64,000 nucleotides of DNA, from contig JAPDJU010000005.1 of assembly GCA_029258915.1 (NCBI GenBank), positions 124,001 to 188,000 of the forward strand. The letters run 5' to 3'. A program made the translations under genes and the position numbers. This stretch comes from Thermoproteota archaeon. GTDB lineage: Archaea > Thermoproteota > Thermoprotei_A > EX4484-217-1. Shown here in pieces: positions 17,249-26,436 of the stretch (within the stretch, counting starts at the first letter, position 1; every line of letters begins with the position of its first letter). Under the pieces are notes generated by a model that saw only the letters and a list, made by a program, of their open reading frames with translations, was not told the DNA's origin and did not search any database.

Positions 17249-19090
17249 TTATTCTTTCCTATATATAGGTCTTTTACTTAGAAGCATAGGCATGGGTAAG
17301 GGTTTCCACGGGTATCCTGTTATTTCATCTTTAATTATCTTAATTAGCTCATCTACCTTAAGGGTAACAATGTTCTTTTTGCCTCTAATCCTCACTGATA
17401 GTACATTATTTTCTAATTCTTTTTTGCCTATGACAGCTACGTATGGTATCCAGCTTTTTTCTGCATCTCTAATTTTCTTTCCAAGAGTTTCATCTCTGTC
17501 GTCTACATCGACTCTTATTTTGGCTTCTTCTAGTTTTTTGGCTATTTTTACACTATAATCGAGAAGTTCCTTGCTTATGGGAATAATTCTTACTTGAGTA
17601 GGTGCTAACCATGTAGGTAAGCGAGGTTTTTCACCGCGTTTTTCAGCGATTGCAGCGGTATCTAATATTGCATATAGGTATCTTTCCAGCGAGCCTATTA
17701 TTGCTGTATGGATTATTACTGGGTATTTCTCCTCGCCTTTTTCGCTGACATATTTGATGCCAAACCTTTTAGCATTGCCTATATCTATTTGAAAAGTACC
17801 GATTTCTCTTGGCCTTTTTAAATGGTCTATAATATTGTATTCAACGTTAATTACCCAGTAATATTTTCCTTCAGGGTAGAATACTAGGAGCACTGGTTTT
17901 CCTTCCCTCCTAACAAGGTTTAGCACGTAGTCCCAATGTTCTTTTAAAAAGCTCTTAGTGATGTTATATATTGCATAATATTCTCTACCTATTTTCCTTA
18001 TTTCGTTTAGGATTTTTTCCTGCACAATTAACGTCATTTTCTTAGCTTCTTCTAGGTCCTTATTTATTATGTGTAGGTCGGGCATGTAGAATTTTCTAAG
18101 CCTGAAACATAGTGTAAGTTCGCCTGGTCTTTCTAACCTATAGCTATCGGCTACTTCAAAAACTCCGAAAGGCAAATTCTTATAACTTATAATCCAGTCT
18201 TTAAGCATTGCAAATTGCTGATGACATGCTGCAAATCTTAAAATAAGCTTATTACCTTCAACCTTTAAACTATAAAGCCTTGATCCAAATAGTTCCGCAT
18301 GCTCTCTTACAGCATCTACATCAAGGTTAAACATGTTAGTTCCTTTAACGTAAAATACTGGTATACCTAAATCTCTAGCTATATCCCATGAATATTCAGA
18401 AAGTAAATCTATGATTAAAGCGCCTTCAGGGCCATATCTCATATGTCCATGGTCGGAGTAAGGTTCCCATTCTATAGAAAACTTAGCGCAGTATGATGGG
18501 ATTAGAGATACTCCTCCAGGAAGTTCTTTTTTAAATACTTCCTTTTCTACAAGTATTTTGAAGTTCTCATCTTTAAATTTATATTCATCTGGAGCTACTA
18601 TTTTTCCTTCCGGCGTTAAAATAGCGTATTCGTGTTTTTCTTCAATAGCTTCCTCTTTAAGTTCTTCTATCTTTACTTCCCTTGAAAGTTCAGAAAGTGG
18701 ATGGCCATAACATTTTATTTCAAACGCCTTATACCATCCGAAGGGTGCTTTATATGTTTCTACACCCATGTCCATCATTTTTGAATATAATTTACGTAAA
18801 ACACTCATAGCTTCACTTGGTGTAGCTAGATTTCTAGATAAATGAGCATAAGGGTAAATAATAACTTCGGATGCTTTAACTTTTTCAGCAACATCTGCTA
18901 TTTCTTTAGCAGTTGCTTCAACTATTGAAGGCAAATTGTCATAGTCTCTTTCTTCTACTGTAGTAAAAGCAACAAGAACGTTTCTTCCTGAGTACCTCCT
19001 ATTTTTTTCTTTAACCTCTTCTGCTTTAGCCAAAGCCCTCTGCTTAACTTCATAAGAAAATTTTTCAGCATGAATTAGCAGTATTCTCAT
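17249..19090 (-). CDS. thrS: Threonyl-tRNA synthetase, archaeal type
   Basis: Class II synthetase charging tRNA-Thr. It has the archaeal N-terminal D-aminoacyl-deacylase-like editing domain (residues 1-140, starting M-R-I-L-L-I-H-A-E). The catalytic core includes F-A-A-C-H-Q-Q-F and motif 2 Y-R-L-E-R-P-G-E-L ... F-R-L-R-K-F-Y-M-P-D-L-H. The anticodon-binding domain starts at about 505 (P-T-W-L-A-P-T-Q-V-R-I-I-P). The start is placed at ATG 19090, where family members begin; ATG 19099 would add three residues. It is full length, so no split editing/catalytic pair is needed. Confidence 0.95.
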   Translation of the reverse strand: MRILLIHAEKFSYEVKQRALAKAEEVKEKNRRYSGRNVLVAFTTVEERDYDNLPSIVEATAKEIADVAEKVKASEVIIYPYAHLSRNLATPSEAMSVLRKLYSKMMDMGVETYKAPFGWYKAFEIKCYGHPLSELSREVKIEELKEEAIEEKHEYAILTPEGKIVAPDEYKFKDENFKILVEKEVFKKELPGGVSLIPSYCAKFSIEWEPYSDHGHMRYGPEGALIIDLLSEYSWDIARDLGIPVFYVKGTNMFNLDVDAVREHAELFGSRLYSLKVEGNKLILRFAACHQQFAMLKDWIISYKNLPFGVFEVADSYRLERPGELTLCFRLRKFYMPDLHIINKDLEEAKKMTLIVQEKILNEIRKIGREYYAIYNITKSFLKEHWDYVLNLVRREGKPVLLVFYPEGKYYWVINVEYNIIDHLKRPREIGTFQIDIGNAKRFGIKYVSEKGEEKYPVIIHTAIIGSLERYLYAILDTAAIAEKRGEKPRLPTWLAPTQVRIIPISKELLDYSVKIAKKLEEAKIRVDVDDRDETLGKKIRDAEKSWIPYVAVIGKKELENNVLSVRIRGKKNIVTLKVDELIKIIKDEITGYPWKPLPMPMLLSKRPIYRKE

Positions 19091-19251
19091 GGTGTACACC
19101 AGTTCTGATGTCTGAAATGTTTTTTCTCTATCTACAACTACTTAAATCTTTACACTAAATTGTATCTAATATAGCAAGTATTATTCGGCTTCATAAGCTA
19201 TAAGTTAAATTTAACTATAATGCAAAACCTATACTATGTTGGGGATGTACT

Positions 19252-19497
19252 ATGGTAAAAGGTATAGTGCTAATCAGCACTGAAACAGGTGCTGAAGAAG
19301 AAGTTTTACTTAGATTAAACAAATTTCCTGAAGTTATATCGGCATATTTAGTTTACGGAATATATGATGTAGTTGCAATAATTGAAGGTGAAAGTTTAGA
19401 CGATATAAGGTCTATAGTTTTCAACAGAATAAGAAAAATAAAGACTGTAAAATCTACTGTTACAATGGTTGTCGTAAAGGAAGTAGGTAAAACTTAA
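19252..19497 (+). CDS. Stand-alone RAM (Lrp/AsnC ligand-binding) protein
   Basis: 81 residues that match only the C-terminal ligand-binding domain of Lrp/AsnC regulators: V-K-G-I-V-L-I-S-T-E-T-G, V-I-S-A-Y-L-V-Y-G-I-Y-D-V-V-A, then I-K-T-V-K-S-T-V-T-M-V-V-V. The N-terminal HTH is absent, and the ATG at 19252 directly precedes the first strand, so this is not a truncation. Stand-alone RAM proteins are common in archaea, form dimers or octamers, bind amino acids and may modulate full-length Lrp proteins. Monocistronic, divergent from thrS. Confidence 0.85.
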   Translation: MVKGIVLISTETGAEEEVLLRLNKFPEVISAYLVYGIYDVVAIIEGESLDDIRSIVFNRIRKIKTVKSTVTMVVVKEVGKT

Positions 19498-19562
19498 AGC
19501 TAATGTTTATTCGAAATTATAATTTTCTATTCTTCATTAAACTTAGTAGCTTATGAAATACT

Positions 19563-19985
19563 TTACATAATTTCATGCGTTAGGTCTTTACTATATTTTA
19601 AGCTTTCAGCCGTTAGAGGTCTAGGTAGAGGGATTGGCGGCGGTATACCTATTTCTCTAGACATGATAATGGCCTCGGTTAATGTTTGATGGAGTGTTGC
19701 TAGGAATATTGCTTTGGGAGGTTTCTTTTTCTTGCTAATGTCTTCATAGATGTTTTTAATGTCTATTTCTGTGCCTGAAACTAAAATGTGTCCCTTTAAG
19801 GTTATTGTAGCTACTAAAGGTGTAGTGGTCATGTTAAATACGAACGGTATTTTCAGTTTTAAAGATGTTTTTTCAATATCACCACTAGGTACAGTTAGCT
19901 GAGTGTGATATTGAATTTGCGGCGGTAGTTTTTCGCTAACACGTTCTGCAAAAATGGAAGTGAATTTAACAGTAATAACAACCAT
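19563..19985 (-). CDS. Uncharacterised protein, possibly SecB-like fold
   Basis: 140-residue protein made of alternating strands (I-P-F-V-F-N-M-T-T-T-P-L-V-A-T-I-T-L-K-G-H) followed by a helix, A-I-F-L-A-T-L-H-Q-T-L-T-E-A-I-I-M-S-R-E, and a proline-rich turn, I-P-P-P-I-P-L-P-R-P. This order of a beta sheet, a long helix and a proline-rich strand resembles SecB-type chaperones, but the match is by impression only. It lies 15 bases downstream of a small cysteine-containing gene on the same strand. Confidence 0.55.
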   Translation of the reverse strand: MVVITVKFTSIFAERVSEKLPPQIQYHTQLTVPSGDIEKTSLKLKIPFVFNMTTTPLVATITLKGHILVSGTEIDIKNIYEDISKKKKPPKAIFLATLHQTLTEAIIMSREIGIPPPIPLPRPLTAESLKYSKDLTHEIM

Positions 19986-20000
19986 TACTTATAGTTCACC

Positions 20001-20312
20001 TTAAATAATTGTAATACTGATGTCTAAGAAGTCTGTTGGTAAAGGTCTACCTTTAGAAGTATATTCGTCATATTTCCTCTTTAAGAAATCAAGAAATACG
20101 GGACATCCATCATATTTGCCTTCTCTAGTACATTTCTCGCCTAGGGTAATGAAGCACATTTTAGTTTTATGGTCAAAATACGGGCATCTTTTATAGTATT
20201 TTCTTGCAGACTTTATCATTCTTTCAACCCATACTGCTTTTTGATCTTTCTTAGTTTCCTTCGGTGCCTTCGCATATCTTTCAAGCATGTCTTCTATTCT
20301 CGGTGAAGTCAT
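20001..20312 (-). CDS. Small cysteine-motif protein
   Basis: About 103 residues from ATG 20312 (an upstream ATG at 20360 would add 16 residues). The N-terminal half is helical and basic (M-L-E-R-Y-A-K-A-P-K-E-T-K-K). The second half has four cysteines in K-R-C-P-Y-F ... M-C-F-I-T-L-G-E-K-C ... Y-D-G-C-P-V-F, a likely zinc or Fe-S site. Function unknown. It heads a two-gene unit with the 140-residue protein, and is divergent from radA with about 280 bases between. Confidence 0.62.
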   Translation of the reverse strand: MTSPRIEDMLERYAKAPKETKKDQKAVWVERMIKSARKYYKRCPYFDHKTKMCFITLGEKCTREGKYDGCPVFLDFLKRKYDEYTSKGRPLPTDFLDISITII

Positions 20313-20538
20313 TTTCCTCGCCTCTTTCACTATTTTATAATTTATATTTCGTAAGTACATTAAGGATTCCGTAGATATAAAAATTATCCCAACAAATCGT
20401 ATTGTTATACTCTGAAATTACTCTGAAAGTAATATACAAGCAACTCCATAAACCAGTTCATTTATTAAAATAATAGTTTCGGTTAACTCTCCTTCAGTCA
20501 TTGTTACACTTGGCTAGCTTTCGTAGAGTAGCAAAGAA

Positions 20539-20585
20539 TTTAAAAACCCAATATTTTAAACCTTAAGTCAGAAGAAGGTTAGGTG
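20539..20585 (+). promoter_or_regulatory. radA promoter and ribosome binding site
   Basis: An A/T-rich TATA element, TTTAAAAA at 20539-20546, is preceded by a purine-rich BRE-like stretch (GCAAAGAA). An AGGTG ribosome binding site at 20581-20585 lies 5 bases before the radA ATG. The spacing would place transcription start near 20570. Read by eye; not tested. Confidence 0.5.
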
Positions 20586-20590
20586 TCTGC

Positions 20591-21544
20591 ATGCCTAAGA
20601 AAATTAAATCCCTTACAGAATTGCCGGGTGTGGGTAGGAGTACTGCAACAAAGCTTGAAGAAGCAGGTTATTCTACTTTAGAAGCTATAGCAGTTGCATC
20701 ACCGCAGGAACTGAGTACTGCAGTAGGTATTCCTCTTGCGACAGCTCAAAGAATAATTAGAGCTGCAAGAGAAGCTTTAGATTTAAGGCTTAAAACAGCT
20801 TTAGAGCTTAAACGTGAAAGAGCAGCAGTAAGAAAAATAACAACTGGTAGCAGAAACCTTGATGCTTTACTTGGTGGCGGTGTTGAAACAAGAACAATAA
20901 CCGAGTTCTTTGGAGAATACGGTACCGGAAAAACCCAACTATGCCATCAGTTATCAGTTAACGTTCAACTACCTCCAGAGAAAGGCGGTTTAAATGGAAA
21001 GGCGGTCTACATAGATAGTGAAGGAACTTTTAGATGGGAACGTATTGAAAGTATGTCTAGAGCTTTAGGTCTTGACCCTGACGAGGTTATGGGGAACATA
21101 TTTTACATTAGAGCTGTAAATAGTGATCATCAAATGGCTATTGTTGATGAACTTTTTGACCTTGTACCTAAGGAAGGCGTTAAACTTATAGTTATAGATT
21201 CCGTTACCGGACATTTTAGAGCAGAATATATTGGTAGAGAACATTTAGCTCAAAGACAACAGAAACTTAACAAACATTTGCATCAATTAATGAGATTAGC
21301 AGAAATATACAATGTAGCTGTTATTGTAACTAATCAAGTTATGGCACGACCTGATGTATTTTATGGTGACCCTACGCAAGCTGTTGGAGGCCATGTACTA
21401 TATCATGCTCCCGGCGTTAGAGTTCAGCTAAGAAGAAGTAGAGGAAATAGAAGAATAGCTAGAGTAGTTGATGCACCTCATTTACCAGAAGGAGAAACAA
21501 TATTCATAATTACTGAGGAAGGAATAAGAGATCCCGCAGAGTAA
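20591..21544 (+). CDS. radA: DNA repair and recombination protein RadA
   Basis: Archaeal RecA/Rad51 recombinase. The N-terminal helix-hairpin-helix region ([12 protein letters not shown]) spans 1-60, followed by the linker and the ATPase core. Walker A is GEYGTGKTQ near 113-121, Walker B is [10 protein letters not shown] near 195-204, and the DNA loops lie in the [10 protein letters not shown] segment. 317 residues is full length. It forms filaments on ssDNA and carries out strand exchange. Monocistronic with its own TATA element. Confidence 0.97.
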   Translation: MPKKIKSLTELPGVGRSTATKLEEAGYSTLEAIAVASPQELSTAVGIPLATAQRIIRAAREALDLRLKTALELKRERAAVRKITTGSRNLDALLGGGVETRTITEFFGEYGTGKTQLCHQLSVNVQLPPEKGGLNGKAVYIDSEGTFRWERIESMSRALGLDPDEVMGNIFYIRAVNSDHQMAIVDELFDLVPKEGVKLIVIDSVTGHFRAEYIGREHLAQRQQKLNKHLHQLMRLAEIYNVAVIVTNQVMARPDVFYGDPTQAVGGHVLYHAPGVRVQLRRSRGNRRIARVVDAPHLPEGETIFIITEEGIRDPAE

Positions 21545-21690
21545 AAGCAAAACAACTCAACTTTACAGCAATTAAACAATAATTATGCGGCCATTTCAAG
21601 CTTTCTCTTAATAGTTCATAGTATTCTTAATTCACTATTTAAAATAGTTTAACGCATAATCTATATATTTCCAAAAAGGATAAATAAGCA

Positions 21691-21714
21691 TATGGAATAG
21701 CTGCTATTTCCATA
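21691..21714. repeat. Near-perfect inverted repeat upstream of RHH-like gene
   Basis: Arms TATGGAATAGC (21691-21701) and GCTATTTCCATA (21703-21714) are separated by a single T; the right arm has one extra T. It lies 29 bases before the ATG of the RHH-like gene and just downstream of TATA-like sequence at 21661-21669, so it overlaps the expected transcription start. Possible operator for autoregulation. Confidence 0.6.
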
Positions 21715-21742
21715 GTTTTTATTCAACGTAATGGTGTGATTC

Positions 21743-22003
21743 ATGGGGAGAATGGTTTCAGTAATGCTTTCAGATAACGAAGCTTCTTTTCTAGAAGAGT
21801 ATTGTTTAAAGCATGGTCTTTCTAAAAGCGATGCATTACGGTATGCTATAGGTCTCTTATCTTCAGAGGAGAAAGCCGAGGGTATGCCTAAAGCTAAATT
21901 TAAGAAAATAACGTTAAGAGCCTCCTACATAAAGTATATAGTGCTTACGCATTCAAGCGTAGACATTGAAGGAGAAGATTTATACATAGAATCTTATCTT
22001 TAA
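21743..22003 (+). CDS. Small RHH-like DNA-binding protein
   Basis: 86 residues. V-S-V-M-L-S-D-N-E-A-S-F-L-E-E-Y-C-L-K, then K-S-D-A-L-R-Y-A-I-G-L-L, fits a beta strand followed by two helices as in ribbon-helix-helix proteins, though it is weaker than classical members. The C-terminal half (I-T-L-R-A-S-Y-I-K-Y-I-V) is a further strand-rich region. ATG 21743 follows an inverted repeat that could be its own operator. The DHH phosphoesterase gene begins 16 bases downstream, so they are likely one transcript. Confidence 0.6.
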   Translation: MGRMVSVMLSDNEASFLEEYCLKHGLSKSDALRYAIGLLSSEEKAEGMPKAKFKKITLRASYIKYIVLTHSSVDIEGEDLYIESYL

Positions 22004-22019
22004 TGAAGTTGAAGGGGAA

Positions 22020-23000
22020 ATGGGTAAAACAATAGTAGCTTTAACGCATGGAAGAGACTTAGATGGCATAGCGTCAGCGGCTATAATATATCGTTTTTCT
22101 AAAATAAGGAATTATAAATGCAGATTATATTTTTCAGAACCATATAATTTGGGTGAAAATTTAGAAAAAATCCTGTTATTTGAAAAAGTGTTTGATGAAC
22201 TTGTAATAGCAGATATAGGTCTTAACAGAGAAATAAGCTCGGTTATAATAAATTTACTTAGAAGGGTAAAGGAAAGAAATGTGCTTATCAAATGGTTTGA
22301 CCATCACATATGGGATGATGATTTAGCAGAATCTATAAGAAAAATTGTTGACTTACTTAAGGTTGATTCTAGGTTTTGTGCAGCAGAACTTGTCCAAATA
22401 AACTTACTACCTAGAGATTCTATAGCACGTAGAATAGCATTGCTAGCTAGAGATATGGATTTCTGGCTGAAAAAAGATGAACTATCTGTAAAAATATCTA
22501 AAATTATAAGATCTGGCAATGTTTCTAAAAATGAAATAATAGAGAAATTATCTGAAGGTATTTTCTGGGATAAGAAATTCCAAGAAATATATGACAAACT
22601 TAGTGTCTTTGAGAAAGAAATTATAGAAAAAGCCCTTAAAAACACTGAGACGTATTATATAAAGAAACTTAAAGTGGCTTTTGTAAAAGGCAAAGCTCCT
22701 GCCGGCCTTATAGCAGACACGCTTGCTGAAAAAAACTATGATATCATTGTCGTAATTTCTCCTACAGGTAAGATAAGCTTGAGGAGAGGTAAGGAAAGCA
22801 TAAACCTCGTTCCTATAGCTAAAAAACTAGGAGGCGGTGGGCATCCATATGCGGCAGGCGCTATGTTAAACTACAATGCCATTGATAGATTTTTAGCAAA
22901 GTTTTTCGGAATATTTCGGAAGAAAGATAAAATACTTAAGGTAATCGAAGAAACTATAATAGCTAAAGGAGAAGATAATGGTAGTAATACCTGTAATTAA
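22020..23000 (+). CDS. DHH family phosphoesterase
   Basis: 326-residue DHH/DHHA1 protein of the RecJ/NrnA superfamily. Motif I is T-H-G-R-D-L-D-G-I-A-S-A (residues 9-20), motif II D-I-G-L-N-R-E, motif III D-H-H-I-W-D-D, and the DHHA1 end is G-G-G-G-H-P-Y-A-A-G-A. Metal-dependent phosphodiesterase acting on short nucleic acids, cyclic dinucleotides or pAp. It lacks the extra domains of full RecJ/GAN, so a nanoRNase or dinucleotide phosphodiesterase is plausible. Its 3' end overlaps the peptidase gene by 23 bases. Confidence 0.85.
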   Translation: MGKTIVALTHGRDLDGIASAAIIYRFSKIRNYKCRLYFSEPYNLGENLEKILLFEKVFDELVIADIGLNREISSVIINLLRRVKERNVLIKWFDHHIWDDDLAESIRKIVDLLKVDSRFCAAELVQINLLPRDSIARRIALLARDMDFWLKKDELSVKISKIIRSGNVSKNEIIEKLSEGIFWDKKFQEIYDKLSVFEKEIIEKALKNTETYYIKKLKVAFVKGKAPAGLIADTLAEKNYDIIVVISPTGKISLRRGKESINLVPIAKKLGGGGHPYAAGAMLNYNAIDRFLAKFFGIFRKKDKILKVIEETIIAKGEDNGSNTCN

Positions 23001-23742
23001 AATAATACTATCGCTTACTATGCTGGCTTACACGTCATATCTTGATGTACGGTATAGAGAAGTAAACCCCAAAATATGGTTAATATTTGGCTTTTTAGGA
23101 GGCACATTGACAGCCGCTGAAATATTTGCAAATAATTACTTGCTAACCATAGTTACTATAAACATAGTCCTCGGATTAGTAATAGGGATTATTTCATATA
23201 TTCTTGGGCTTTTTGGCGGCGCAGATTTCTTATGCTTATTCATCCTAAGTATAATACACCCTTACCCGCCTGTTAGACCACTGTACTATGTAGGCCCTAT
23301 TTATCCGTTTATAGTAACCATAGTTATGAATTCGTTACTGCTATCACTTGCTGTTCCAATAATTAATTTTACCAGAAATATAAGAAACATGAAATATCTT
23401 CGGAATCTTAAAGCCCCCCTAAAATATAAACTTCTTTACCTGCTAATTGGCTATCCTGTAACGATTAAGAAATATTTAAAAATGAAATATACTTATCCGC
23501 TGATCATTTATAAGTACCATGAGGGTAAGACGGATATAAAATTTAGGTTAACATTTAACATTGAAGAGGAACACCAAGAACACCAAGAATATTTTAAAAC
23601 ACTGATAGATAAAGGGGTTTTAAAAGAGGATAATATTATATGGGTTACTCAGGGTATACCATTGCTTGTCTTTATAACGTTAGGTTATATTATGTCGATA
23701 AGCCTGGGAGATATAGTAGTGCACATGTTGTTTACTAGCTAA
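22978..23742 (+). CDS. Type IV prepilin/preflagellin peptidase (A24)
   Basis: Membrane aspartic protease removing class III signal peptides from archaellins and pilins. The first catalytic aspartate is in Y-L-D-V-R-Y-R-E-V-N-P (Asp23) and the second is the GxGD-type motif G-G-A-D-F-L (Asp83). About six hydrophobic segments are visible, with a cytoplasmic basic loop at 125-195 that contains a small E-H-Q-E-H-Q-E duplication. 254 residues fits FlaK/PibD-like enzymes. No archaellin or pilin gene lies nearby. It overlaps the DHH gene by 23 bases. Confidence 0.85.
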   Translation: MVVIPVIKIILSLTMLAYTSYLDVRYREVNPKIWLIFGFLGGTLTAAEIFANNYLLTIVTINIVLGLVIGIISYILGLFGGADFLCLFILSIIHPYPPVRPLYYVGPIYPFIVTIVMNSLLLSLAVPIINFTRNIRNMKYLRNLKAPLKYKLLYLLIGYPVTIKKYLKMKYTYPLIIYKYHEGKTDIKFRLTFNIEEEHQEHQEYFKTLIDKGVLKEDNIIWVTQGIPLLVFITLGYIMSISLGDIVVHMLFTS

Positions 23743-23810
23743 CATCGTTAACATTTAAAACTTAACCACTATATTATCATTTAGTAGCTTAGCAAAATAG
23801 GGTGAATGTT

Positions 23811-24293
23811 TTGAAGGTAATTTGGGCACCATGGAGAATAAGATATATTGAGTCTCCTAAGCCTACAGGTTGTTTTTTATGTGAGGCGATAAGGTCAGAA
23901 GACGATGCAAGGCATTACGTAGTGTATAGAGGTAATAAATGTTTCATTATTATGAACCTGTTCCCGTACAATCCGGGACATTTAATGATAGCACCTTATA
24001 GACACTTGCCTTCGCTCGAAGACTTAAGTGATGAGGAACTTTATGACTTAATAAAACTAACTAAGTTCTCACTTAAAATACTGAAGAAAGCGTTTAATCC
24101 TCATGGTTTTAATATAGGTGTTAACATAGATAGTGTTGCTGGTGCTGGTATAGAAGACCATGTGCATGTACATGTTGTTCCTAGATGGAGTGGTGATACT
24201 AACTTTATGCCCCTATTAGCTGATGTTAAAGTCATACCTCAGGCCTTAGAGGAAACATATAAAAAGTTGAAAAAGGCCCTCGAAGAAATTTAA
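23811..24293 (+). CDS. HIT family nucleotide hydrolase/transferase
   Basis: Histidine-triad protein with the triad H-V-H-V-H-V-V at about residues 121-127 and P-Y-N-P-G-H-L-M upstream. An N-terminal C-F-L-C pair near residue 20 probably binds zinc. Members hydrolyse AMP-lysine-type conjugates or dinucleoside polyphosphates. The start is placed at TTG 23811, giving the usual M-K-V-I-W-A-P-W opening; the GGTGA at 23801-23805 is 5 bases upstream and fits it better than the in-frame GTG at 23802. Confidence 0.9.
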   Translation: MKVIWAPWRIRYIESPKPTGCFLCEAIRSEDDARHYVVYRGNKCFIIMNLFPYNPGHLMIAPYRHLPSLEDLSDEELYDLIKLTKFSLKILKKAFNPHGFNIGVNIDSVAGAGIEDHVHVHVVPRWSGDTNFMPLLADVKVIPQALEETYKKLKKALEEI

Positions 24294-24316
24294 AATAAGA
24301 CATAAGGTGTACAATA

Positions 24317-25429
24317 ATGCAGATATTAGATCCATGGTCTATCGCTTACGTAGAGGATTACAATAGACTTATTGAAGTTTTTGGTATCGATGTTATAACT
24401 GAAGACATTCTTAAGCAGTTGCCTTTCCTTAATAGGTATTTTCGTAGAAAAATAGTATTTGGACATAGAGACTTTCAGCTCATAGTTAATGCTGTTAAAA
24501 ATAACAAGGAATATGCTATAATGTCGGGAATAAAACCTTCATCGACTTATCATTTAGGAAGCAAAATTACAGCAGAACAAATTATTTATCTCCAACAATT
24601 ATCCAGTAAAGCTAGAGTATTCTACGCTATAGCGGATATTGAAGCATGGGAAGACAATGGCATACCCTTTGATAAGTCCATTGAATATGCTGTAGATAAT
24701 GTTGCAGATCTAATAACATTAGGCTTAGATTTGAAAAGAGCATATATTTACCTACAGACTAAAGAATCAAGAGTTCTTAGATGGGGCTACTTTTTCGCAA
24801 GAGGGCTTTCAAGAAACCTTCTCGAATCAATTTATGGCGAAAAACATTTGGGAATGTACATGACAGCTATGGTTCAGGTAGGAGATATTCTCTTACCACA
24901 ACATCCGGACTTCGGAGGTCCTAAGCCAACAATAGTTCCTGTAGGTGTGGACCAAGATCCCCATATAAGGTTAACAAGAGATTTAGCCAGAAAATACTCA
25001 GGGAAATTTAAGTTTATACCACCTGCTTCAGTATATCATAAACTACAATGGAGCTTAAAAGGTCCAGGATATAAGATGAGCAAGAGAGACCCCATGAGCT
25101 GTTTAACACTAAGCGATACACCAGAAGACGCTTATTTAAAAATTAAAAATGCTTTCACCGGTGGAAGGGAAACTGCAGAATTGCAAAGAAAATTAGGTGG
25201 TAAACCTGAAATATGCGCAGTATATCAGTTAGCTCTATACCATATGGAAGACGATAGAAAGGTGAGGCAAATATACGAAGAATGTAAGCGAGGTTTAAGG
25301 TTATGTGGCGAATGCAAACATGAAATAGCTGAGATCTTTGTTAAGTTCTTAAAAGATTATCAGCATAAGAAGAAGTCTAATATGGAAAAGGCTAGAAAAA
25401 TAATTGAGGATATTACAGCTAAATATTAA
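24317..25429 (+). CDS. trpS: Tryptophanyl-tRNA synthetase
   Basis: Class I synthetase of the archaeal/eukaryotic TrpRS group, 370 residues. The HIGH-equivalent is Y-H-L-G-S-K in the S-S-T-Y-H-L-G segment, the tryptophan-site segment is P-V-G-V-D-Q-D-P-H, and KMSKR is present as Y-K-M-S-K-R-D-P. It begins at ATG 24317, 23 bases after the HIT gene on the same strand. Its stop overlaps by 4 bases that of the small convergent winged-helix gene. Confidence 0.95.
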   Translation: MQILDPWSIAYVEDYNRLIEVFGIDVITEDILKQLPFLNRYFRRKIVFGHRDFQLIVNAVKNNKEYAIMSGIKPSSTYHLGSKITAEQIIYLQQLSSKARVFYAIADIEAWEDNGIPFDKSIEYAVDNVADLITLGLDLKRAYIYLQTKESRVLRWGYFFARGLSRNLLESIYGEKHLGMYMTAMVQVGDILLPQHPDFGGPKPTIVPVGVDQDPHIRLTRDLARKYSGKFKFIPPASVYHKLQWSLKGPGYKMSKRDPMSCLTLSDTPEDAYLKIKNAFTGGRETAELQRKLGGKPEICAVYQLALYHMEDDRKVRQIYEECKRGLRLCGECKHEIAEIFVKFLKDYQHKKKSNMEKARKIIEDITAKY

Positions 25430-25620
25430 GCTAGCTTATAAACAAATTTCCCTTTCTCAAAATTAGGTACTTTTAACAATATACTCCCTCTAACCATGTC
25501 AGCTATTATTTTTCTTAGTACAAATTTATCTATGTTCATATATTGGCTTAGTTCCTCAAATGTTAATTCGCCCTTTTCTTTAAGAATGCTTATAATTTTT
25601 TCTTTTACCTTATTTTCCAT
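25426..25620 (-). CDS. Small winged-helix protein, 64 aa
   Basis: 64-residue minimal winged helix: V-K-E-K-I-I-S-I-L-K-E-K-G-E (helix 1), T-F-E-E-L-S-Q-Y-M-N (helix 2), F-V-L-R-K-I-I-A-D-M-V (recognition helix), then a two-strand wing, S-I-L-L-K-V-P ... K-F-V-Y-K. It begins at ATG 25620. Likely a DNA-binding regulator acting as a dimer. Its 3' end overlaps that of trpS by 4 bases. Confidence 0.75.
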   Translation of the reverse strand: MENKVKEKIISILKEKGELTFEELSQYMNIDKFVLRKIIADMVRGSILLKVPNFEKGKFVYKLA

Positions 25621-25738
25621 ATCTAATATCTCCTCTTACATGCTAATACAGTCTCTCATCCTGTGTTTTATAGTTTTCACAGTTAAAGACGACTAAATTG
25701 ATATAGGAATAAGAATACAGCATAGACTCGGGGATACT

Positions 25739-26425
25739 ATGCCTAGGTTGTCTTCAGGTTTAGTGATAGCTGGAGCGTATGCGAACAAGCTAAGAAGAAC
25801 GTTATTTGCACAATTAGGCGGGAGAGTTAAGAAAAAAGAAATAGAACCACGCGAAGTTGCAAGAGCATCTGGAGAACTTAATTCGACATTATTCTTCATT
25901 TTAAGAGATTTAGAGATCGATAAGGGAGATGTTGTCAGAATAGCTATAGAGTATGAAGTAGAGGAAGGAAAAATTAAATGGATTTGGGGAACATTAGAAA
26001 TACAGCATTACAGATTAGTACCAGAAACTACCGAGAAAGCTAAAATAAAGCTTAAAGAGGTATTAGAGAAAAAAGTAGCAGCTCCTGCAGTACCTATTGA
26101 GCTTGAAGTAGAATATTTAGGACCTGCAAAGGAAGGTCTTGAAGACGTTTATGCCATCAAAATGCCTAAAGAGGCAGAAATGGTATTAGCAGGTGCAGTA
26201 AGGGTTCTATACAAGGATGAAGCAGGTGAAGCATTGGCAATAATAGTTACGCCTGAAGGTAGGGCTTTCAAATACAGTATAAAACTATCTTATAGTCCAG
26301 ATCCCCTAAAAGTAGCTGCTAGCATTAAAGGAGAATTAATAAAAGCATTTTCTGAAAATCTACTTAAGGAAATTGAAAGAGAAAAAGCGAAAGAACTATT
26401 AAAAGAACTTATGAAGCTAGAATAA
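25739..26425 (+). CDS. Uncharacterised archaeal protein, DUF2258-like
   Basis: 228 residues starting M-P-R-L-S-S-G-L-V-I-A-G-A-Y-A-N-K-L-R-R-T-L-F, an opening I associate with the DUF2258 family found mainly in crenarchaea. There are two alpha/beta halves with many strands and a basic helical C-terminus (about 195-228). The function of the family is not established as far as I know. A C/D box sRNA follows 11 bases after the stop codon on the same strand. Confidence 0.65.
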   Translation: MPRLSSGLVIAGAYANKLRRTLFAQLGGRVKKKEIEPREVARASGELNSTLFFILRDLEIDKGDVVRIAIEYEVEEGKIKWIWGTLEIQHYRLVPETTEKAKIKLKEVLEKKVAAPAVPIELEVEYLGPAKEGLEDVYAIKMPKEAEMVLAGAVRVLYKDEAGEALAIIVTPEGRAFKYSIKLSYSPDPLKVAASIKGELIKAFSENLLKEIEREKAKELLKELMKLE

Positions 26426-26436
26426 GGAGTTAAGTG

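Noticed and set aside
23568-23590. GAACACCAAGAACACCAAGAA duplication in the A24 peptidase gene
   Set aside because: Only a short in-frame repeat (E-H-Q twice) in a cytoplasmic loop; too small to be a repeat element.
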